From Syntrophaceae bacterium UBA6112 (GTDB lineage Bacteria > Desulfobacterota > Syntrophia > Syntrophales > UBA5619): a DNA stretch of 9,035 bases. Location of the stretch: NCBI GenBank assembly GCA_002423465.1, contig DIWG01000045.1, positions 1-9,035 of the forward strand, given 5' to 3'. Within the stretch, counting starts at the first letter, position 1. Each line of letters opens with the position of its first letter. This document shows, piece after piece, positions 1-6,221 of this stretch. Made by a program: the position numbers and the translations under genes. The notes under the pieces were generated by a model. The model made no database searches, was not told where the DNA came from, and saw nothing but the letters and a program-made list of their open reading frames with translations.

Positions 1-1
1 A

Positions 2-790
2 TCAAAATTCCACCTCCACCTTCTCGTTGGGGATGATCCGCCACCGTGGATCGATGGGGCTGTCGCCTTTCGCCTTGCCCGGTGCCAGCAGGATGGGACG
101 ATAGCGCCGGGTCTGCAATTGCTCCGCCAGCGGGTCGGTGAGACGCTTCTCCCCCAGATGCTCCAGCAGGTAGCCCAGCCGCTGCACATCCGAAAGGGCG
201 TACAGGTCCGCAATCTGAGCCAGGGGCTGCGGGTCGATCTTCTCGGCCAGTTCGCCAAGGACAGTGACCACGTTGCCGATGTGTCCGGCCGCAGGGGCAA
301 AGCGGACGAGATCAAAGGCGGTCGCTTCCGGGGTGGAGACCCGCATGGTGCCGGTTTCGGTTTGGATGGCGACCACCGGCGCCTGCCCCACATGGCGGCC
401 CATATGGAACCCGATCCGGACCCGTCCCGCCCGCGCCGGTCGTATGGGCCGGTCGGTGACGACTTGAAACAGCATGGGCTGCTGGTGGGCGGCGCCATGG
501 ATCGCCGCGGCGCTCAGGATGCCCACATAGTAGGGTTGACCCAGGAAGCGCATCAGGTCATCGATGAACCAACTCGCCGGCGGGCACCCCGCCTCCCGGT
601 ATTCCACAGGGACTACCACGTAAAAGCTCCGGCGGGGACTGGCGATCCGGCCCTTCTGCTTGAGTCTCCGCAAGGCCGCCTCCAGTGCGACGGCCGAGCG
701 CTCATCAGCCTCAATCGCCTCGGTTAGGGTGAAGGTATAGCGCCCCTTGGCCTGGAGGGTATCCACGAAGGCGGTCATTGAGGTGATCAT
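2..790 (-). CDS. abiEi: AbiEi-family type IV antitoxin / transcriptional repressor
   Basis: This gene encodes the antitoxin and autorepressor of an AbiE-type (type IV) toxin-antitoxin, abortive-infection pair. In this family the antitoxin does not bind the toxin; it represses the operon, and the partner AbiEii is a nucleotidyltransferase toxin. The 262-residue product has an N-terminal winged-helix-like region (about 5-60, with the helix EAALRRLKQKGRI and a basic wing), a central YYVGILSAAAIHGA segment (87-100) and the family-typical VSTPEATAFDLVRF (151-164), followed by a helical C-terminus. I chose the ATG at 790 because AAAGGA (797-802) lies 6 nt upstream. The in-frame ATG at 808 would add six residues but has no ribosome site. 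The stop (2-4) touches the window edge, so the expected toxin gene would lie to the left, unseen. The family assignment rests on motif recognition and is fairly sure; the toxin is inferred. Confidence 0.82.
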   Translation of the reverse strand: MITSMTAFVDTLQAKGRYTFTLTEAIEADERSAVALEAALRRLKQKGRIASPRRSFYVVVPVEYREAGCPPASWFIDDLMRFLGQPYYVGILSAAAIHGAAHQQPMLFQVVTDRPIRPARAGRVRIGFHMGRHVGQAPVVAIQTETGTMRVSTPEATAFDLVRFAPAAGHIGNVVTVLGELAEKIDPQPLAQIADLYALSDVQRLGYLLEHLGEKRLTDPLAEQLQTRRYRPILLAPGKAKGDSPIDPRWRIIPNEKVEVEF

Positions 791-813
791 TGTAATTCCT
801 TTAGCCATTTTGT

Positions 814-848
814 TTGCGAAAGCTAACAGATAATGTCAGCTTTTGCAA
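814..848. promoter_or_regulatory. Inverted-repeat operator upstream of abiEi
   Basis: TTGCGAAAGCTAACA (814-828) and TGTCAGCTTTTGCAA (834-848) form two 15-bp arms with 13 complementary pairs and a 5-bp spacer. The dyad ends 23 bp before the ATG at 790 on the minus strand, where promoter elements should lie. A weak match to a promoter overlaps it on the minus strand (TTGCAA at 848-843, 17-bp spacer, TAGCTT at 825-820). AbiEi proteins are known to bind inverted repeats in their own promoter, so this is the probable autorepression site. The repeat is seen directly; its function is inferred. Confidence 0.65.
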
Positions 849-911
849 GTGAAATGGATGGTAAATCGCAAATCACCACCGATGTTCCGGCGTGAGAATC
901 CTTGTTAGAAT

Positions 912-1307
912 CTTAAGAGATCCGGCCGCAACATGGTCCGGGCCGGCGTGCACGAGCGAGTGGCGATGGCGATCTCGGGCCACAAGACCCGGTCGGTCTT
1001 CGACCGGTACAACATCATCAACCAGGACGACCTGAAAGAGGCCGCCCGCAAGCAGGAAAGTTACTTACGGTTACAAAATGGTTACATTTTGGGCACACCG
1101 CCAAAAGAAAAGGCCCCCATCAAAAAGAGGCCTGATCGCAAGGGATTGATATTATTGGCGGAAGTGCATGGGAATCGAATGCATGCGCCTTCTTTTAACC
1201 ATAAGCCATCATTACTGAAATATCAACCAAAAGAACCTTGGGGGAAATTTGGGGGAAACCAACTTATCCGAGTTTACCTGCCTGCAATATTCCGTTGCAT
1301 CTTATAG
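912..1307 (+). pseudogene. Tyrosine recombinase (phage integrase), C-terminal remnant
   Basis: Only the C-terminal end of a phage-type tyrosine recombinase survives. An intact enzyme joins DNA at attachment sites through a catalytic tyrosine. The frame reads LKRSGRNMVRAG, then VAMAISGHKTRSVFDRYNII: the GH box and the nucleophile tyrosine are present, while the HxxR box, the first catalytic arginine and the whole N-terminal DNA-binding part are missing. The homologous frame is closed by TAG at 906-908, exactly where the His of HxxR would be expected, so the break point is near 905-912. The first available ATG (933) has no obvious ribosome site. After about residue 60 the frame becomes AT-rich and then reads through the tRNA-like sequence at 1156-1180, so its last part is probably not original protein. 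It cannot be an active recombinase. An alternative is the residue of a recombination or deletion event at the edge of an island. Confidence 0.75.
1156..1180 (-). other. Probable attachment-site scar: tRNA 3' end, selenocysteine-type
   Basis: Read on the minus strand, this stretch has the parts of a tRNA 3' end in order: T-loop TTCGATT (1179-1173), T-stem strand CCCAT (1172-1168), acceptor strand GCACTTCC (1167-1160), discriminator G (1159) and CCA (1158-1156). The acceptor strand has eight nucleotides, not seven, and the discriminator is G; both are features of bacterial tRNA-Sec. The opposite T-stem strand (ATGCA) pairs at only three of five positions, and no anticodon arm or 5' half follows, so this is not a functional tRNA gene. 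A lone tRNA 3' end next to an integrase remnant is the usual look of an attL/attR site. The tRNA-like arrangement is visible; the att role is inferred. Confidence 0.5.
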
Positions 1308-1526
1308 TCGTTATACCGATAAATTTACAGGATATAGTAGATTTGAAAGATGAATCATGATAGTGAACTTAGCACATAAGCTGGAGCAAAAGCGTCCATC
1401 CTTATGACATGCCGAATGTGTCATGAGTTATCTTATAACACTCATTTTTACGACTGTGGCGCGGGATTCAACATCTTATCTTTAGAAGACGAATAGGAGT
1501 GCATGACTGCTACATAGGTATTCAAT
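1308..1526 (+). promoter_or_regulatory. AT-rich leader of the nuclease-helicase operon with two dyads
   Basis: No gene is seen in these 219 bp, and I cannot pick a convincing -35/-10 pair. Two small dyads lie about 90-120 bp before the nuclease start: ATGACA/TGTCAT (1404-1409 and 1419-1424, 9-bp spacer) and GTTAT/ATAAC (1427-1431 and 1435-1439, 3-bp spacer). They could be operator half-sites. A good ribosome site, TAGGAG (1494-1499), precedes an ATG at 1503 that opens a four-codon frame (MTAT) closed by TAG at 1515. That frame is in phase with the gene starting at 1527. Confidence 0.35.
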
Positions 1527-2438
1527 ATGATTCGTTTTCGACGATTAACGCAGAGTCTTCTCGACGCATGGCTGGTTGAGCAACGGCTTACGGGTACCCA
1601 CGCGCGCTACCGATTAAGGGGCTGGAGAGAGAATCGTACTGCTCTGAATAGTATCCGTGAAGAACTCATAAGCTATATCGATGAGGCTTTCGATGATGCA
1701 CGTAGACGAATTCGGCGCGGATTTGAAGATAGTCTCTCACCTTTCGCTGATCCACCGAACGATCCTGCCGAAAACTATCCCTCGCTTCTGCATAGGGTAA
1801 CCCTTCAGGGCTATTTTGGCGAAACGCTCGCTGGACTGGCTGTCGAGCATTGGGGGGTGGATGGCCATACTGATTGGGTCGTACCTGCATTCCTTTTTCG
1901 CTTACATGATCAGGAATTCCAGCATCTTGAAGCAATCAATGAACGTTTGGCAGCAGGTGAGATCTACGATCCAGACCGAGATGCCGAGCTCCGGCCTGGC
2001 CGCACCGGCGATGATGCCTTAGCATTCCGTATCAATGACCGTGATAAAATCACAGATGTCCTGACCATTGAGGCTAAATGCCTTGATAGGCACAGAAGCG
2101 ATAAAATCCATGAAGCACATCAGAAGCTCGCGGCAGGTGGATTACGGCCACCTGGTGTACGTGAACTCATCAATATTTTTGCCGAGTATGATACTCCCCA
2201 GGCCCAGAGGTGGCAGAAAGCGTTGCTCGATCTTTGGCAGTCTGGCTATCGGACCGTCACCCGATATGACTGCGTTGGGTATACGTGTGGGCAGAGACCC
2301 GTCCAGGCTGGTCGGGTCGCATGGATGCCCGCCTCTGCACCTCATCCCGCCTATAATGCGACACGAAAACTCGAATGCATGGAATTCCAGTTAGAGGATC
2401 TACCTACCGTCATTAATACGCTCTATCGGGGTGCTTGA
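1527..2438 (+). CDS. PD-(D/E)XK-like nuclease, HamA-like subunit of a Hachiman-like system
   Basis: This is probably the DNA-cleaving subunit of a two-gene anti-phage system. The 303-residue soluble protein has a basic, helical N-terminus (1-70, rich in Arg/Glu) and then a core with the layout of a PD-(D/E)XK nuclease: GYFGE with E99 at the end of a helix, GRTGDDALAF with D162/D163, and LTIEAKC with E182 and K184. HamA (DUF1837) of Hachiman shows the same order of motifs (GE, a D in GxDAL, ExK) and is followed by a large helicase gene, as here. No signal peptide or membrane segment is seen. The start at 1527 has only a weak ribosome site (AGG at 1516-1518 region); the better site upstream serves a four-codon frame in the same phase. 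The C-terminus overlaps the alternative GTG start of the helicase gene. The nuclease fold is inferred from motifs; membership of the true HamA family is uncertain, and another nuclease-helicase system is possible. Confidence 0.55.
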   Translation: MIRFRRLTQSLLDAWLVEQRLTGTHARYRLRGWRENRTALNSIREELISYIDEAFDDARRRIRRGFEDSLSPFADPPNDPAENYPSLLHRVTLQGYFGETLAGLAVEHWGVDGHTDWVVPAFLFRLHDQEFQHLEAINERLAAGEIYDPDRDAELRPGRTGDDALAFRINDRDKITDVLTIEAKCLDRHRSDKIHEAHQKLAAGGLRPPGVRELINIFAEYDTPQAQRWQKALLDLWQSGYRTVTRYDCVGYTCGQRPVQAGRVAWMPASAPHPAYNATRKLECMEFQLEDLPTVINTLYRGA

Positions 2439-2439
2439 A

Positions 2440-5400
2440 ATGGCAAATGCGGCCACTATAGGTGTCGCTCGCGAAGTCCGCCGCCGCTTAGCTGGTAATG
2501 CACTAACCGAAAGACAAGCCAAACTTTACAGTCAACGCTTACGCCGCGACATGGGGCAAGTAGGTTTGGTGAGCTTTGCACCCGGAGACGTCGATATCTA
2601 TCTTGATGAGGCTATACTGCTGCTTCAGTGCAGTCTCCTTGAACGGGTTGATAATCCTGCGAGCGCTTGGCGTGATGGTGTCAAACGAGCTGCTGAAATC
2701 ATGGAGTGGCTTTCTCAGTCGAGCCTGAAGCCTCCCGGTGCACCTTTGCATCTTCTCGCAGCGGCCGCCTACCAACTTGCCGATTATCCCGCCATGGCGC
2801 TCGGTCACCTGCGTCGCGTTCCGGATGAGGAGCCATTTTCGGTTGTTCTACGTGAATTCCTACGTGCAAATTACCCGGAGACGATCAAGGCTGTCCATCA
2901 CTTTTGGCAAGACTACAAAACCCTTGAGATTAATGGGCGCATTGATCCTACGGATCTAACTGCATACACATTTAAACATGTTGTTATGTGCATTGGAACG
3001 GTCTGCGCTTATCTACGAACAGGTTTCGCTGGGACTACCGAGCGTGCGCTTACAAAACTTGATAAGCTCGCGGTGAGCTTCCTTCATAGCCGTGATTCCT
3101 ACTCATATCTGCTTGCGCTACTCACCGCTGCATGTAGTAGGCGTTTCGTCGAGACCTGCCTTTGGCCTCAGATAAATCGGCTCAGAGAAACCTGCAGCGA
3201 TGCGGCAAGCGCTGCGTTGACGCAGTTCGCCCGGTCTGCATTCGTAAACAGGCGCACGCTTGTCTGGCCTGCACAAGCCAGTGGCATCGAGCGCTTGTGT
3301 TCGAACTCCTCATTCGTACTCTGCACCCCTACGGGTTCTGGAAAAACCACAGTTGCTACTCTTGCCATGGTTCAGGATCTATTCGCCGGTCCTCCCGCCA
3401 ATTCAATCGATTTTACTGCCCTTGGCCTTGGTAACCTTGTTTTGTATCTTGTACCATCAAGAGCTTTAGCTGCCGAAGTTGAAGGTCGACTGGCTCAGGA
3501 TTTGAAGGGTATTACCGCCCAGCCAGTTTTAGTGACGGGTCTTTATGGCGGGGTTGATTGGGGGCCCACCGATGCCTGGATCCAGACTAACAGGCCAACC
3601 ATCGTCATCTGTACATTCGAGAAGGCTGATGCACTGCTCCGCTATCTGGGCGTCCTGTTCCTAAACCGTGTTCGTCTGGTTGTTATTGACGAAGTGCATA
3701 TGGTTGAGCAAGATCAGACTCGCCTCTCAGGTCTCATTGACGGTTCATCGCGATCGTTACGTCTCGAACATTTGGGCGCTCGGCTGTTTCGGGCGCGTAA
3801 TTATCACGGTTTCAGGGTACTCGCGCTGTCTGCTGTGGCCGCAGGTGCAGCACCGGCCCTGGCTCGATGGATCACAGGTGTGCCTGCAGCGTCTCCAACG
3901 ACTTCCTCCTATCGTAGCACTCGACAGATGCTTGGTCGCTTGGAAGTAAGCAATTCCGGCCAATACATGATCCGCTATGATCTCATGGATGGACGATCTC
4001 TGAGGTTTAACGATGAACGCAGGGATGATACACCCTATGTCCGCAATCCATTCCCTCCATTACCTGATGGTATCTCAGCAAATGAGGGGCCTGAAGTGCG
4101 CATGAGAGCGCCGACCTTATGGGCTGCCCTGCATCTCGCTGCTGAGCGACCGGACGGTTCGACGCCGTCGGTACTGATCTCGTTGCCTCAAAATGTTGAA
4201 GCGTTCTCGGCAACGTGTGCTGACTTAATGGACCATTGGCCGGAAGATATTTTGCCAACGTATCGGTCCTTTGATGAAAATGACGATTTGTGGACTCGAT
4301 GCCTCGCCAGCGCCGAAGATTACTTTACTATCCATTCTGTGGAATACCGACTGCTAAAGCGGGGAATTGCTGTTCATCACGGAAAAATGCCGGGGCTCTT
4401 AGCGCGACGTATCAAACTTGTAATTGACCGTGGCTATGTGCGAGTTATAATTGCAACTTCTACCCTTTCCGAAGGTGTCAATATTCCCGTTAACTTTCTT
4501 CTAATCCCCAGCGTTTGTCGCGCGTCCAGCGTTCTGAGCCTGCAGGAATTCACCAATCTGATTGGTCGTGCCGGCCGACCAGGCGTTGCGACGGAAGGCA
4601 GCGCCCTTGTCGTACTCCCTGAGAGAACTGAAACGCGTGATGCGTTTGGACGCACTCGACAGATCCCAAGCCGTCAGTGGGACGGGTACAATCAATTGGT
4701 TGTGAATGTTGAGGAAGCGTCCGTCGCAGGAGAAGGCGCACTGGAAGATGATGCATCAAGCCCGCTTTCGCATCTGCTCCGCGAGCTCGAGAGAGCGTGG
4801 GGGGAACTGACAGGCGGCGGCAGCTCTGAGCAGTTTGCTACCTGGCTTGAACAGACAGCTGTTGTCGGAATAGGCGACGACATCAGTCTTGCACATAAAT
4901 ACTTAGATTCCCTAGACTCCTTCTTGATCGCTGCGATTCAGGAGGTCGAGGATCTCCGTCACGGAGAACTAACACCTGACCAAATCGAAGACGAACTCAC
5001 TGCAATTTGGAATCGAACATATGCCTTCGCCGCAGCTCAGGAAGAGGAGCGGCTCGCTGAGATCTGGTTAGCGCGCGGGTGTGCGATCAAGGCTCGATAT
5101 CCAGACTCCGCCCAGCGCCGTCGCATCTACAAGACGAGTTTATCGCCGCGTTCAGCGACGAGTCTCTTGGATCTCACCGATGCCGTTCGCGAGAAGTTAC
5201 AGGATGGCGTTGCTTATGCGCGATGGTCAGCAGAAGAACGGTTCATTTTCATTCGCGATGTTCTCGCTCTGCTATCACAAGTCCCATCCTTTCAAATCGC
5301 GACCACTTTCAGACGTCGAAAAAATTTCAACGATTGGCCAAAGTTACTCCGTTGGTGGTTGTCTAAGTCCACTTTGCCAACCCAACCTTCACCAATGGAA

Positions 5401-6024
5401 ATTACCAGTTGGTACGATTATGTTTCCCAGAATTTCGTTTATCGTGGCGTATGGGGCCTTGGCAGCGTCATTGGCCTCCTCATGGACGGTGCCGACGTAG
5501 GTGAACCTCCGATTGCGCCGCTTGAAATGGAAGACTGGCCAAGAAGCGGCCTTCCCTGGATCGCATTTTGGATAAAGGAGTTGATCACTTGGGGTACGCT
5601 TGATCCCGTCGCTGCCTTTCTGCTTGCGCGTGGTGATGCCGTAGATCGGCCGGGTGCCGAAGCGGACGCGCTTAGATATTACGAAGACTTTGCCCATGAA
5701 GCCGAACCCAACGATGTACTAGATCCGCGTCACATAATGGCTTGGGTGAGTACAATGCGTGTTCGTATTTCCGCGACATCTGCTATAGGGGATCTCACGA
5801 TAACAGCTATACTGGTGCAGCCTGCGGCCGACTACCTATCGACGCGTCTTCCGGTTTCGCCGATTGTAGATGAAGAAGGCCTGACGTGGATCGACCCTGC
5901 TGGTTACACAGTCGCGACTAGTGAAATCCCTCCTGATTGGCCAGATGAGCCGTCGACATTTGAATTTGAGTTGCACGTCATGGAAACGACAGTCCAGGGG
6001 CATTCTTATCTCCAACATTGTTAG
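2440..6024 (+). CDS. Ski2-like superfamily 2 DEVH-box helicase, HamB-like
   Basis: This encodes a large ATP-dependent helicase, probably the sensing or motor subunit partnered with the nuclease upstream. In the 1194-residue product the helicase core starts after about 270 helical residues of unknown type: WPAQ (276-279, Q-like motif), TPTGSGKTT (296-304, Walker A, K302), DEVH (417-420, Walker B), SAVA (464-467, motif III, usually SAT), HHGKM (646 on), ATSTLSEGVNIP (672-683, motif V) and GRAGRPG (709-715, motif VI). This set is typical of Ski2/Hel308-like helicases. The last 480 residues match nothing I recognise and are Trp-rich around residues 960-1060. I prefer the ATG at 2440, one base after the nuclease stop, with GGGGTG at 2428-2433; the in-frame GTG at 2431 would overlap the stop and add three residues. 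Either way the two genes look translationally coupled. The helicase call is firm; the defence role comes from context. Confidence 0.85.
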   Translation: MANAATIGVAREVRRRLAGNALTERQAKLYSQRLRRDMGQVGLVSFAPGDVDIYLDEAILLLQCSLLERVDNPASAWRDGVKRAAEIMEWLSQSSLKPPGAPLHLLAAAAYQLADYPAMALGHLRRVPDEEPFSVVLREFLRANYPETIKAVHHFWQDYKTLEINGRIDPTDLTAYTFKHVVMCIGTVCAYLRTGFAGTTERALTKLDKLAVSFLHSRDSYSYLLALLTAACSRRFVETCLWPQINRLRETCSDAASAALTQFARSAFVNRRTLVWPAQASGIERLCSNSSFVLCTPTGSGKTTVATLAMVQDLFAGPPANSIDFTALGLGNLVLYLVPSRALAAEVEGRLAQDLKGITAQPVLVTGLYGGVDWGPTDAWIQTNRPTIVICTFEKADALLRYLGVLFLNRVRLVVIDEVHMVEQDQTRLSGLIDGSSRSLRLEHLGARLFRARNYHGFRVLALSAVAAGAAPALARWITGVPAASPTTSSYRSTRQMLGRLEVSNSGQYMIRYDLMDGRSLRFNDERRDDTPYVRNPFPPLPDGISANEGPEVRMRAPTLWAALHLAAERPDGSTPSVLISLPQNVEAFSATCADLMDHWPEDILPTYRSFDENDDLWTRCLASAEDYFTIHSVEYRLLKRGIAVHHGKMPGLLARRIKLVIDRGYVRVIIATSTLSEGVNIPVNFLLIPSVCRASSVLSLQEFTNLIGRAGRPGVATEGSALVVLPERTETRDAFGRTRQIPSRQWDGYNQLVVNVEEASVAGEGALEDDASSPLSHLLRELERAWGELTGGGSSEQFATWLEQTAVVGIGDDISLAHKYLDSLDSFLIAAIQEVEDLRHGELTPDQIEDELTAIWNRTYAFAAAQEEERLAEIWLARGCAIKARYPDSAQRRRIYKTSLSPRSATSLLDLTDAVREKLQDGVAYARWSAEERFIFIRDVLALLSQVPSFQIATTFRRRKNFNDWPKLLRWWLSKSTLPTQPSPMEITSWYDYVSQNFVYRGVWGLGSVIGLLMDGADVGEPPIAPLEMEDWPRSGLPWIAFWIKELITWGTLDPVAAFLLARGDAVDRPGAEADALRYYEDFAHEAEPNDVLDPRHIMAWVSTMRVRISATSAIGDLTITAILVQPAADYLSTRLPVSPIVDEEGLTWIDPAGYTVATSEIPPDWPDEPSTFEFELHVMETTVQGHSYLQHC

Positions 6025-6106
6025 ACGATAAAATTCCCCCTCATCCATAATCTTTTTAAGTCCTATCTGCTCCCTCAACACGTATTAGCCCATCTCTTTA
6101 TCGTCT
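6023..6106. repeat. Perfect 10-bp inverted repeat in the gap after the helicase gene
   Basis: AGACGATAAA (6023-6032, overlapping the helicase stop codon) and TTTATCGTCT (6097-6106) are perfect inverted copies 64 bp apart. Neither arm is followed by a U-run on either strand, so a simple terminator is unlikely. The enclosed AT-rich sequence shows no gene. The rest of the 197-bp gap (6025-6221) holds a weak GTCTA/TAGAC stem (6150-6154 and 6171-6175) followed by TTTT, which may help terminate the helicase operon. The repeat is visible; its role is unknown. Confidence 0.4.
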
Positions 6107-6210
6107 GAAAAAACAAATTATGCTTTCGGAAAAAAATCCCGTCTGTCACGTCTATATGCGCCCCCGTTCTTAGACTTTTCCCATTGTGTGCCTCTACCAT
6201 GCCTTCAAAA

Positions 6211-6216
6211 AGGAGG
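6211..6216 (+). promoter_or_regulatory. Ribosome binding site that fixes the C11 peptidase start
   Basis: A full AGGAGG lies 5 nt before the ATG at 6222. It decides for this start over the in-frame ATG at 6186, which would add twelve residues and has no such site. Confidence 0.85.
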
Positions 6217-6221
6217 CGCAT

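Noticed and set aside
119..727. Long open frame on the plus strand opposite abiEi
   Set aside because: It lies entirely antisense to a clearly recognisable AbiEi protein, and its product is rich in Gly, Arg and Asp without any family motif, as expected for a shadow frame in GC-rich DNA.
1156..1250. A complete tRNA gene on the minus strand
   Set aside because: Only the T-loop to CCA part is present. The opposing T-stem strand pairs poorly, and no anticodon or D arm follows upstream on that strand.
6186..6221. Earlier start for the C11 peptidase at 6186
   Set aside because: The twelve extra residues have no ribosome site in front and are unlike the family, while AGGAGG sits at the ideal distance from 6222.
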